Source: CAXWPM01 sp965206125 (GTDB taxonomy: Bacteria > Acidobacteriota > Terriglobia > 20CM-2-55-15). Taken from it: a stretch of 64,000 nucleotides of DNA. A program made the position numbers and the translations under genes. The DNA is taken from NCBI GenBank assembly GCA_965206125.1, contig CBDBIN010000045.1:620001-684000 (forward strand), read 5' to 3'. The notes under the pieces were generated by a model, which was not told the DNA's origin, did no database searches, and saw only the letters and a program-made list of their open reading frames with translations. Positions 17,464 to 24,858 of the stretch are shown piece after piece; within the stretch, counting starts at the first letter, position 1, and the number at the start of each line of letters is the position of its first letter.

Positions 17464-18408
17464 ATGGTAACGATCCTCGAACTCGCCCGCGAAATCCGGC
17501 ACCACATCGTCAACCACTCCACCGGAAGGCTGGATCTTGCCTATGACGACCGCCATGTTTTCGTCGATTTCTCCGACGGTACCGTCATCACGTCCCGCGA
17601 GGTGTTTCTGCCCTGTCTACGTGAAAACCCGATCGGGTTCGAGTTCTACACCAGAGAGATACCGGTTCCCGAGGACCACGAGAGCGGCGCTTCGTACCTG
17701 ATAGAAGCGATGGAATCCCTCAGTCCGGAGATCCTGGGCGCCGTCTGGGCACCCTACGTGGAATGGACGATCGACCTCCCACAGGACCCCGAAATTCACC
17801 GCAGCCTGGTCGGGGATCATCAGGCCGAAGGCCCGGGCCGGCTTCGTCGCATGATGAGACTGGCGGTGGCAGGCGTACTCAAGCTGGAGCCACCCGCTCT
17901 CAAGTCGGTCGAAGAAGAGATCGTGTCGATTCGCCAGGGAACCGGACGGGGCGACTACTGGCAGGTGCTGGGGATCGGACGGACGGCCACGGCCGCAGAC
18001 GTGAAGCACGCGTACCGCAAGCTCGTCCGAAAGTACCATCCGGACCGCTGGCATTCGAACGAAAACTCCGAACTCGGTGAACGAGCCGCCGAGGCGTTTC
18101 TCGACGTACGGTACTGCTACGAACGCGCGCTGGCTGCTGTACCCACCCCACTGCCGGCGCCTGCATCGCCACGAACGGAACCGGTTGAAGCGACGCGGCC
18201 GGCAGCCGCACCGATGCCGCCCCAGGAACAGGCGCAGCCCAGGGAGCAACCGCCTCTGACGCAGACGGCACCCGGAAAGTCCGCCCAGCCGAAGGCCCAG
18301 GACGCCGCCGCCATGGCCGGCCGTTATTCGGCCTCCCACGACAAGCAGTTGTCCAACCAGAACAGCTTATTCCGGCGGATCTTCGAAAAGGTGTTCAAAG
18401 CCGCCTGA
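17464..18408 (+). CDS. J-domain protein with unknown N-terminal domain
   Basis: A 314-residue cytoplasmic protein. A DnaJ domain lies at about residues 160-225 (DYWQVLGIGRTATAADVKHAYRKLVRKYHPDRW, with the diagnostic HPD near residue 196). The first 110 residues (ELAREIRHHIVNHSTGRLDL...) resemble the small sensor-like domains of PATAN/DUF4388 type, but that is weak. The C-terminus is a Pro/Ala/Gln-rich linker ending in a basic helix. There is no Gly/Phe region or zinc centre, so it is a type III J-protein that probably recruits DnaK to one client. It is not linked to the dnaK operon at 29 kb. Confidence 0.8.
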   Translation: MVTILELAREIRHHIVNHSTGRLDLAYDDRHVFVDFSDGTVITSREVFLPCLRENPIGFEFYTREIPVPEDHESGASYLIEAMESLSPEILGAVWAPYVEWTIDLPQDPEIHRSLVGDHQAEGPGRLRRMMRLAVAGVLKLEPPALKSVEEEIVSIRQGTGRGDYWQVLGIGRTATAADVKHAYRKLVRKYHPDRWHSNENSELGERAAEAFLDVRYCYERALAAVPTPLPAPASPRTEPVEATRPAAAPMPPQEQAQPREQPPLTQTAPGKSAQPKAQDAAAMAGRYSASHDKQLSNQNSLFRRIFEKVFKAA

Positions 18409-18481
18409 AGCCCATTCCCGCCGCCGCCTGTGGTAGAACCCTCGAGGTTCGTTCCTGACACGGGCTGGTACAATCGCGGTC

Positions 18482-19513
18482 GTGCCTGAAGAGTCGCCCA
18501 CAACGTCAGCAGAGTGGACTGATCACCTCGACTCCCGTTTTCCCAGGGAGCCCCTCGCGACGCTGCCGACACCTCTGGATTACCTGCCCAACCTCACGCA
18601 GCATCTCGGCGGTCCCCGGATATATATCAAGAGAGACGACCTGACGGGCCTGGCACTGGGTGGAGACAAGCCCAGGAAGCTGGAGTACCTGCTGGCGGAT
18701 GCGAAGCGGCTGGGCGCAGACATCGTCATCACCGGCGGGAGTTCCCAGTCTAACCACGTCCGCCTCACCGGAGTTGCATGCCGCAAGCTCGGCTTGCGGA
18801 CCATCGCGCTCTGCACCGCGGACGAGCACGCCGCCAACACGGGCAACCTGCTGCTCAGCCGCATCCTGGGGATCGAGATTCAATTCCATGAAGTGGCCGG
18901 AGGCGACCATTGGCTGCTCGTACCCCTGATGGAAGCCGAGTGTGACCGGCTCCGGAGTGAGGGATCGAGACCGTACCTGATCCCGATCAGCGGCACCACG
19001 ACCCTGTCATGCCTGGGATATGTCCGGTGCGCCTGGGAACTGTCGGATCAGTTTGACCGGAGCGACATTACCCCAACAGCGCTCTATATCACCTCCGGGA
19101 CAGGCGGAAACCTCGGGGCGCTCGCTGTGGGCTTCTCGGTGGTAGGACGCCGGATGCGGATGGTTGGCGTGAACGTCAACCGGGCCGGAGCTGAAGCGAT
19201 GGATCTGGCCGAAAAGTGGCGGGATGAGACGGCGACGCTGATCGGCGTACCGTGCGACACCAGAGTGGAGCTGGAAGGGGGCTTCGTCGGGTCGGGTTAC
19301 GGGGAGATGACCGCCGAGTGCGCCGAAGCGATCCGCATTTTTGCCGAGACCGAGGGCATCTTTCTTGACCCAGTTTACACGGGCAAGGCGGGGGCCGGTC
19401 TGATCGCCCACATCCGGGAGGGCAGGCTGACCGTGGACGATACAGTGGTGTTCGTACATACCGGAGGGATTCCGGCATTGTTCGCGTATTCGGAGGAATT
19501 GGGAGTGGGATGA
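18482..19513 (+). CDS. PLP-dependent D-cysteine desulfhydrase / ACC-deaminase-family protein
   Basis: A 343-residue fold-type II PLP enzyme. The PLP lysine lies in ALGGDKPRKLEYLLADA near residue 59 (the family norm is GGNKxRKLE). GSSQSNHVRLTG near residue 87 and the phosphate-cup TSGTGGNLGAL near residue 205 are intact. Family members break down D-cysteine to pyruvate, sulfide and ammonia, or deaminate ACC; sequence alone does not separate them. The start is a GTG at 18482. Confidence 0.85.
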   Translation: MPEESPTTSAEWTDHLDSRFPREPLATLPTPLDYLPNLTQHLGGPRIYIKRDDLTGLALGGDKPRKLEYLLADAKRLGADIVITGGSSQSNHVRLTGVACRKLGLRTIALCTADEHAANTGNLLLSRILGIEIQFHEVAGGDHWLLVPLMEAECDRLRSEGSRPYLIPISGTTTLSCLGYVRCAWELSDQFDRSDITPTALYITSGTGGNLGALAVGFSVVGRRMRMVGVNVNRAGAEAMDLAEKWRDETATLIGVPCDTRVELEGGFVGSGYGEMTAECAEAIRIFAETEGIFLDPVYTGKAGAGLIAHIREGRLTVDDTVVFVHTGGIPALFAYSEELGVG

Positions 19514-19657
19514 ATCTCAGACTTTCTATTTGAGGATTGGAGGATTGGAATTGGACGTTTGAGATTGGAAACTAATCAATTTGTCATTAGGCCGGTAAAT
19601 GCTGAGGTTGATCAATATCCGACGTCCAATGTCAAATAGGAAGGACCCCTCCCCCCT
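19514..19657. repeat. A/T-rich intergenic stretch with degenerate GATTGGA repeats
   Basis: Short imperfect repeats of the type GAGGATTGGAGGATTGGA and GAGATTGGAAAC, unlike the GC-rich neighbours. Similar text occurs at 35.75 kb and 46.1-46.4 kb, each time beside another dispersed repeat or terminator. No gene is seen. Confidence 0.5.
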
Positions 19658-19693
19658 AAAAAAAGCTCCCTGTCCAAGAGGACAGGGAGCTTT
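19658..19693 (-). terminator. Rho-independent terminator of groES-groEL
   Basis: On the minus strand a perfect 14-bp stem (AAAGCTCCCTGTCC, loop TCTT, GGACAGGGAGCTTT) runs straight into a run of seven T. It starts 28 bases after the groEL stop codon. Confidence 0.95.
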
Positions 19694-19721
19694 CGAATAG
19701 GGCCACCGCTGGCGCGGGCTG

Positions 19722-21356
19722 TTAGAAGCCCATGCCTCCTGGAGGCATGCCTCCTGGAGGACCCGCCGGGGCCTTGTCCTCTTCCGGGATTTCCGCAACG
19801 ATCGCCTCGGTCGTCAACATCAGCGATGCAATCGAAGCGGCGTTCTGCAGTGCCGTCCGGGTCACTTTCGCGGGATCCAGAATCCCGGCCTTGATCATGT
19901 CTCCGTAGACCTCTGCACTTGCGTCGAAACCGGTGTTGGCGCCCTTGGATTCCTTGACCTTGCCGACGACGACCGCACCCTCGTGTCCGGCATTCTGCGC
20001 GATCATCCGAAGCGGCTCCTCGAGCGCGCGCCTGACGATGTTCAGCCCGATCGCCTCATCGCCTTCAAGATCAAGCTTGGCGAGCACCGGCAGCGCACGA
20101 ATGAACGCCACACCACCGCCGGGGACGATTCCTTCCTCAACAGCCGCTCGGGTCGCATGCATGGCATCCTCGACACGCGCTTTCTTTTCCTTCATTTCGG
20201 TCTCGGTCGCCGCGCCGACCTTGATCACCGCAACACCTCCGACCAATTTGGCCAGCCGTTCCTGGAGTTTTTCACGATCGTAGTCGGACGACGTGTCTTC
20301 GACCTGCACACGGATCTGCTTGACCCGACCCTCGATCGCGTCGCTCGTGCCGTCGCCTTCGATGATCGTCGTGTTGTCCTTGTCGATGACGACCTTCTTG
20401 GCGCTGCCCAGGTCGTCGAGTTGGACATTCTCGAGCTTGATGCCGAGATCTTCCGTGACCGACCGGCCACCGGTCAGGATCGAAATGTCCTCGAGCATAG
20501 CTTTCCGACGGTCGCCGAATCCGGGAGCCTTGACGGCGGAAACCTGCAGCGTGCCTCGTAGCTTGTTGACGACGAGGGTCGCCAGCGCTTCGCCTTCGAC
20601 GTCTTCAGCGATGATCAGCAGCGGCCGTCCCATCTTGGCAACCTGCTCGAGCAACGGGAGCAGATCCTTCATGTTGCTGATTTTCTTCTCGTGGATGAGG
20701 ATCAGTGGGTTCTCGACCACACACTCCATGCGTTCGGGATCGGTCACGAAGTAGGGGGACAGGTAGCCACGGTCGAACTGCATCCCTTCGACGACATCCA
20801 GCGTCGTCTCGATCGTCTTTGCTTCCTCTACCGTGATCACGCCGTCCTTGCCGACACGGTCCATTGCCTCGGCGATGATACTGCCGATCTGCGAATCGTT
20901 GTTGGCGGACACGGTGGCTACCTGGGCGATCATCTCGCCTTTCCGGACCGGCGTCGCCAGCTTCTCAAACGAGTCAACCGCAGCCTGCACGGCCTTTTCA
21001 ATGCCGCGCTTAACGGCCATCGGGTTGGCGCCTGCGGCGACAGTCTTGACACCTTCGCGGAAGATGGCCTGCGCTAGAACCGTTGCCGTCGTCGTGCCGT
21101 CCCCGGCCACGTCGCTGGTCTTCGAAGCCACTTCCTTCACCATTTGGGCGCCCATGTTCTCGACCGGATCTTCCAGTTCGATTTCCTTCGCTACGGTCAC
21201 GCCGTCCTTGGTAATCAGAGGCGATCCGAACTTCTTGTCGAGAACCGCGTTCCGACCCTTGGGGCCAAGGGTAATCTTCACGGCCTCGGCAAGTATGTTC
21301 ACGCCCCGCAGGATCGCCTGGCGCGACTCTTCACCATGAATAATCTGCTTTGCCAT
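19722..21356 (-). CDS. groEL: 60-kDa chaperonin GroEL
   Basis: A 544-residue group I chaperonin. Hallmarks: KITLGPKGRNAVLDKKFGSPLITKDGVTVAKEI near residue 27, the ATP-binding GDGTTTATVLAQ near residue 86, EGMQFDRGYLSPYFVTD near 190, GGGVAFIRA near 413 and the C-terminal GGM repeat tail. With GroES it forms the ATP-driven folding chamber in the cytoplasm. A strong GGAGGG site precedes the ATG. It lies 13 bp after groES, and the pair is read from a CIRCE-controlled promoter and ends at a strong terminator. Confidence 0.99.
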   Translation of the reverse strand: MAKQIIHGEESRQAILRGVNILAEAVKITLGPKGRNAVLDKKFGSPLITKDGVTVAKEIELEDPVENMGAQMVKEVASKTSDVAGDGTTTATVLAQAIFREGVKTVAAGANPMAVKRGIEKAVQAAVDSFEKLATPVRKGEMIAQVATVSANNDSQIGSIIAEAMDRVGKDGVITVEEAKTIETTLDVVEGMQFDRGYLSPYFVTDPERMECVVENPLILIHEKKISNMKDLLPLLEQVAKMGRPLLIIAEDVEGEALATLVVNKLRGTLQVSAVKAPGFGDRRKAMLEDISILTGGRSVTEDLGIKLENVQLDDLGSAKKVVIDKDNTTIIEGDGTSDAIEGRVKQIRVQVEDTSSDYDREKLQERLAKLVGGVAVIKVGAATETEMKEKKARVEDAMHATRAAVEEGIVPGGGVAFIRALPVLAKLDLEGDEAIGLNIVRRALEEPLRMIAQNAGHEGAVVVGKVKESKGANTGFDASAEVYGDMIKAGILDPAKVTRTALQNAASIASLMLTTEAIVAEIPEEDKAPAGPPGGMPPGGMGF

Positions 21357-21369
21357 CGTTTTAACCCTC

Positions 21370-21687
21370 CTACTTCTTCTTGGCTTTCGCCTTTTTGGCC
21401 GCTGAAATAATGCCCAGAATCTCGTCCTCGCGGAGGATCAGGTAATCCTCATCCTCCAATTTGATCTCGGTACCGGAATACTTGCCGAACAGGACCCGGT
21501 CCCCTGCCTTGACTTCCAGCGGGGTCACGGTTCCATCCTCGAGCCGCTTTCCGCTGCCCACAGCGACAACTTCGGCTTCCTGAGGCTTTTCCTTGGCGGA
21601 ATCGGGAATGATGATTCCTCCGCGAATCGATTCTTCTTCTTCGATGCGTTTGATTAGCACCCGATCGTGTAAAGGTCGTACGTTCAT
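21370..21687 (-). CDS. groES: 10-kDa co-chaperonin GroES
   Basis: A 105-residue co-chaperonin that caps the GroEL ring. It starts MNVRPLHDRVLIKR, contains the mobile loop (EEEESIRGGIIIPDSAKEKP, residues 17-36) and has the usual VLFGKYSGTEIKL strand. It ends in a lysine/alanine-rich tail (AAKKAKAKKK) about ten residues longer than the typical protein. The start at 21687 follows AAAGGAG; an upstream in-frame ATG would overlap the CIRCE operator. Confidence 0.98.
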   Translation of the reverse strand: MNVRPLHDRVLIKRIEEEESIRGGIIIPDSAKEKPQEAEVVAVGSGKRLEDGTVTPLEVKAGDRVLFGKYSGTEIKLEDEDYLILREDEILGIISAAKKAKAKKK

Positions 21688-21728
21688 CTCTACTTCTCCT
21701 TTGTTTTTAAGAAGATTACATCGGCAGA

Positions 21729-21755
21729 TTAGCACTCACTAACGCCGAGTGCTAA
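21729..21755 (-). promoter_or_regulatory. CIRCE operator (HrcA binding site)
   Basis: Exact consensus TTAGCACTC-N9-GAGTGCTAA, placed directly after the -10 box of the groES promoter and 42 bases before the groES start. HrcA binding here would block transcription until heat shock. No hrcA gene is in this window. Confidence 0.98.
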
Positions 21756-21783
21756 TAATATGAACGGTGTTTGCCGGTGTCAA
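21755..21783 (-). promoter_or_regulatory. groESL sigma-70 promoter
   Basis: Minus strand TTGACA (21783-21778), 17-bp spacer, TATTAT (21760-21755). The -10 box touches the CIRCE element, the classic arrangement for repression by HrcA. Confidence 0.92.
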
Positions 21784-21869
21784 TACCGGGATTGACGATC
21801 GGTGGGAAATTGCAGAAAAATGGCGCTCAGCAGTGCGTGTGCGTGGACTACCCGGCCGACTGGCTCTGG

Positions 21870-22025
21870 CAGCCCGCGGCAGAAGCCTGATGGCTCGCGC
21901 GCATGGGTCTTCGGAGTCGAAGACGAGGCGCGAGGAGGAGGTGATGCTGCTTCATCATGGCGACGAGCAACGAAGTATACGCCTCCGAACCCCCATGCAC
22001 CCAAAGGGTTACGGCGACGTCACAC
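21870..22025 (-). repeat. dispersed repeat family Q, copy 1
   Basis: On the minus strand this shares an ordered set of blocks with 54800-54950: CGCCGTAACCCTT(T/C)GGG, then a TTCGG/CTTCGG block, GTCG..., GATGAA.C and CTCC..CTC..TCGCGCC. Reading both on the minus strand gives related peptide-like strings (NP-GA-GFG...DE-AS-PP). It fills the 21.78-22.0 kb gap, and I see no convincing gene there. Confidence 0.55.
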
Positions 22026-22311
22026 GATGGGCTTTCAGGACGATCTCCAACTCCCCCCGGTCGAGATATACACCCTCGCAGCCGCCGCACCGGTCCACGG
22101 TAACCAGATCCCGGTAGAGCTCTTCTTTCAGTTGCCCGCCGCATTTGGGACAGGTCATCCAGTAGGGCTGGTCCTTGTTGGCTTCTTCGAGTGCCTGGCG
22201 GTGGGCGGCGGCCTCAGCGCGGAACTTCGCGATCAGCTCCTGGTCCTTCTTGAAGAAGTACTCGTCTTCCTTGCTGTAGCCGAGCTGCCGCAGATCATCG
22301 CTCATACTCAT
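22009..22311 (-). CDS. small zinc-ribbon (TFIIB-type) protein
   Basis: About 100 residues. The C-terminal half is a zinc ribbon, CPKCGG (about residue 54) and CGGCEGVYLDRGELE (about residue 75), which is the zf-TFIIB family signature. The N-terminal half is a charged helix (DEYFFKKDQELIAKFRAEAAAHRQALEEAN). It is cytoplasmic and of unknown function. The ATG at 22311 is 8 bases after GAGG. It lies 10 bp after the M28 peptidase and is probably in an operon with it. Confidence 0.85.
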   Translation of the reverse strand: MSMSDDLRQLGYSKEDEYFFKKDQELIAKFRAEAAAHRQALEEANKDQPYWMTCPKCGGQLKEELYRDLVTVDRCGGCEGVYLDRGELEIVLKAHRVTSP

Positions 22312-22321
22312 CAAAATAACC

Positions 22322-23968
22322 TCACTGTGATACCAGGGGATTGATCAATGCCGGCCCGCTCGGCCGTTCACCCAACTCCAGCAGAGCATGATAGACCAGC
22401 TTCACCACGTTCTCCATCTTCAGGTAGTTGATCTTGTCCGCCGTGTCATTCGGCGTGTGGTAATCGGGGTGCATTCCGCCGAAGAGGAACACAGCCGGCA
22501 CACCACGGGCCAGGAACGACCAGTGGTCGCTCCTCTGCAGCAGATTATCGGCGCCCCGGTCGTAACGGAATCTCAGGTCGAGCCCGACGGACGTATTGGA
22601 TTTCTCCAGCACAGAGCGGAACTCCCGGCTGAAAATGGATCCGAGAACGTTGATCGAGTTCTCGTTCTGCCGCGCCCGCTCGGCAGGCACACCCTGGCCC
22701 CGGTTTGCCGGGTGATCCTCGTTGCGTCCAATCATGTCCAATTGAACCATGGCCACGGTCCGGGCAAGCGGTTCGACCGGATCCCGGACGTAGTGCCGAC
22801 TGCCCAGCATTCCCTTCTCTTCTCCCGCCCAGGCGCTTAGCAAGACCGTACGGCCCGGACGGACTCCGGAACCGAACGCCTCAGCAAGTTCCAGCAGCGC
22901 ACTCGTTCCCGAAGCGTCGTCGTCGGCGCCGTTCCAGATCCTGCCGTTTTCGGCACCGTCGTGGTCGTAATGAGCTCCCACTACGATGACCTCCTCTCGG
23001 AGGGCCGGGTTCGATCCGGGTACGCGAGCGATGACGTTCCTGGCGGTGTAGGCGTCTCTGGTCAGATCCACAACGAGCCTCGCCGACCACGACAAGAGGC
23101 TTGACCGGCTCTCAAGGTCTCGATCGATCCCGGCCTGGATCGCCCTCAAGCCCGGAAGCAGCCGGGGACCCGCACCCCTCGACAGCAGTACCGTGGGAAT
23201 GGCCGTACCATCTCGGTCCGGCGGCAATTCCATCGTGACGTTTCTGGGCGAAAGACCGGGACGCAGGCTGGCGGCCAAGGACCCGATCGAAGCCGCAGAG
23301 CCGAGCGGGCCCTGAACGACGATCAGGCCGATCGCACCAGCCTCGGCCGCGTTGGCGGCTTTGCTCGGGATGGACGAGAACTCATCGAGCGACGCGACGT
23401 TGAACGGAGACTGGGGGTCACGGGCCCGAGGTTGTCCGTCCAGGACGACCGCGATCCTGCCCGCGACATCGACGCCGCTAAAATCGTCATAGTCCAGCGC
23501 CGGTGCCCGTATGCCGTAGCCGGCAAAGGCGAGCGGCCCCTCCACGACACCGTTCGGCGACGTCGTGACCGGCACGAAGTCGCGCCCCGGCCGAAAGACT
23601 TCCGTCCGGCTACCCGTCGTCTCGAACACGTTGCCGTCGCCCAGACTCAACCGCTCGACCGTAAACTCCTGGAAATAGCTGCCATCCGGTCCGGAAGGCA
23701 GTCCGGATTCAGCAAAGGCGGCAGCGATGTAATCCGCCGCCCGGTCCAGGTCCGCCGTGCCGTTTCCGCGACCCCGAAACTCGTCCGAAGCCAGGTAACT
23801 CACTTTTTCACGAAGTTCTTCAGCCCGTATGGACTCAGGTCCGTGGCTCGGAGCCTGGGCGTCGAGAAGGCCGGCCAGCCCGATAACCGAGACCAGCAGA
23901 GCGCCCAGCACGCTCCTGGTGGTTACCCGGACCCTCCCTCGTGCATCGTCAAAAATGGTGGTTGGCAT
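22322..23968 (-). CDS. secreted M28-family zinc aminopeptidase
   Basis: About 548 residues with a signal-anchor-like hydrophobic segment (SVLGALLVSVIGLAGLLDA). A PA domain insert lies in the middle (GPLAFAGYGIRAPALDYDDF...VAGRIAVVLDG). The M28 catalytic domain has zinc ligands in VVGAHYDHDG, NGADDDASGTSALLELAEAF, AWAGEEKGMLGS and QLDMIGRNEDH, with a final HPDYHTPNDTADKIN. It cleaves N-terminal residues from peptides in the periplasm. The start at 23968 overlaps the end of the upstream DnaC-like gene by 20 bases, so translation may be coupled. Confidence 0.93.
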   Translation of the reverse strand: MPTTIFDDARGRVRVTTRSVLGALLVSVIGLAGLLDAQAPSHGPESIRAEELREKVSYLASDEFRGRGNGTADLDRAADYIAAAFAESGLPSGPDGSYFQEFTVERLSLGDGNVFETTGSRTEVFRPGRDFVPVTTSPNGVVEGPLAFAGYGIRAPALDYDDFSGVDVAGRIAVVLDGQPRARDPQSPFNVASLDEFSSIPSKAANAAEAGAIGLIVVQGPLGSAASIGSLAASLRPGLSPRNVTMELPPDRDGTAIPTVLLSRGAGPRLLPGLRAIQAGIDRDLESRSSLLSWSARLVVDLTRDAYTARNVIARVPGSNPALREEVIVVGAHYDHDGAENGRIWNGADDDASGTSALLELAEAFGSGVRPGRTVLLSAWAGEEKGMLGSRHYVRDPVEPLARTVAMVQLDMIGRNEDHPANRGQGVPAERARQNENSINVLGSIFSREFRSVLEKSNTSVGLDLRFRYDRGADNLLQRSDHWSFLARGVPAVFLFGGMHPDYHTPNDTADKINYLKMENVVKLVYHALLELGERPSGPALINPLVSQ

Positions 23969-24698
23969 GTTTGACGTTCTGTCTGAAGTCACTTCCCACC
24001 ATCTTGACGGTCTTGCACATCTCATACAGGCGGGATCGCATGCGTTCGCCAATGCGGTCGGTCAGCGAATCCGATATCCCCTTGCGGGCAGTCGTCCCCG
24101 CAGTCTCGTCGGGAAAATTCGTCGTCAGGATCGTGACCTTGTTCTCGTTGTAGCGGTGGTTGAGGATGTAACCGACGGTGTCTCGAACCCAGGATGACGG
24201 GTTCTGCGCGCCCAACTCATCGAGGAACAGGACCTCGGCGTCGAGCACCGGGGCCAGCAGAGACAGTTCCGACGCCTTCGACACGGGGTTGTAGGAATTC
24301 TGAATCTCCTTGAGCAGTTCGGGGAACGGCCGAAACAGGCAGGCGACCGACTTGTCTCGGATCAGACACTTGATGATTCCGACGCCCAGGTGAGTCTTGC
24401 CGACGCCGGGGCGGCCCATAAACAGGAGCCCGAACGGAGGAGACATCGGATACTCTTCAACGAACCGTTCCGCGGCCATCTTGGCGTTTCCGATCGACGG
24501 GGTGGTCAGCGAGGGGCTGAGTTCGAATATGTCGAGCTCGCAATGCGCGTATCGTTCCGGGATGCGCGCCTCCTCAAGCAGGCGGGAAGCCCGGGAAGCC
24601 CGTGTGCACTCGCACCGGACAACCCCGGACCGACCATCGCGTTCTACTTGGTGCCAGCCAGTGCCTTGACACTTCGGGCACGATCCGTTACTCGCCAT
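23949..24698 (-). CDS. DnaC/IstB-like AAA+ ATPase with N-terminal zinc motif
   Basis: A 249-residue AAA+ protein. It begins with a CPKCQGTGW...CEC zinc-binding module (residues 7-30). The ATPase follows: Walker A GRPGVGKTH near residue 94, Walker B LFLDELGA near 137, sensor I LTTNFPD near 171 and the arginine-finger region DRIGERMRSRLYEMC. This architecture is that of helicase loaders (DnaC, DnaI) and of IstB. No istA is adjacent and the nearby IS is of another family, so a replication helicase loader is favoured. Confidence 0.83.
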   Translation of the reverse strand: MASNGSCPKCQGTGWHQVERDGRSGVVRCECTRASRASRLLEEARIPERYAHCELDIFELSPSLTTPSIGNAKMAAERFVEEYPMSPPFGLLFMGRPGVGKTHLGVGIIKCLIRDKSVACLFRPFPELLKEIQNSYNPVSKASELSLLAPVLDAEVLFLDELGAQNPSSWVRDTVGYILNHRYNENKVTILTTNFPDETAGTTARKGISDSLTDRIGERMRSRLYEMCKTVKMVGSDFRQNVKHANHHF

Positions 24699-24763
24699 CC
24701 TTCGATTCTAACACCTGAAGAAATTCACCACAGAGGCACTGAACATGGAGAAGAAAGAATTCA

Positions 24764-24837
24764 ACCGCAAAGACGCAAAGGCGCAAAGACAAGGAGGTTT
24801 ATTTCGGAAACTACCGGAAGTTCTGCGTCTTTGCGGT
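24764..24837. repeat. inverted repeat around ACCGCAAAGACGCA
   Basis: Perfect 14-bp arms ACCGCAAAGACGCA (24764-24777) and TGCGTCTTTGCGGT (24824-24837). The left arm is followed by a second CGCAAAGAC. This A-rich word is seen as a dispersed intergenic repeat in unrelated bacterial genomes. It sits between the DnaC-like gene and IS copy 1. Confidence 0.75.
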
Positions 24838-24858
24838 GAAAGTTCGAGCTGCCCTAGT

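Noticed and set aside
23949..24698. IstB helper protein of an IS21-type element
   Set aside because: No istA is adjacent, the nearby IS is IS1380-type, and the gene is embedded in an operon with a peptidase. An N-terminal zinc module fits a helicase loader better.
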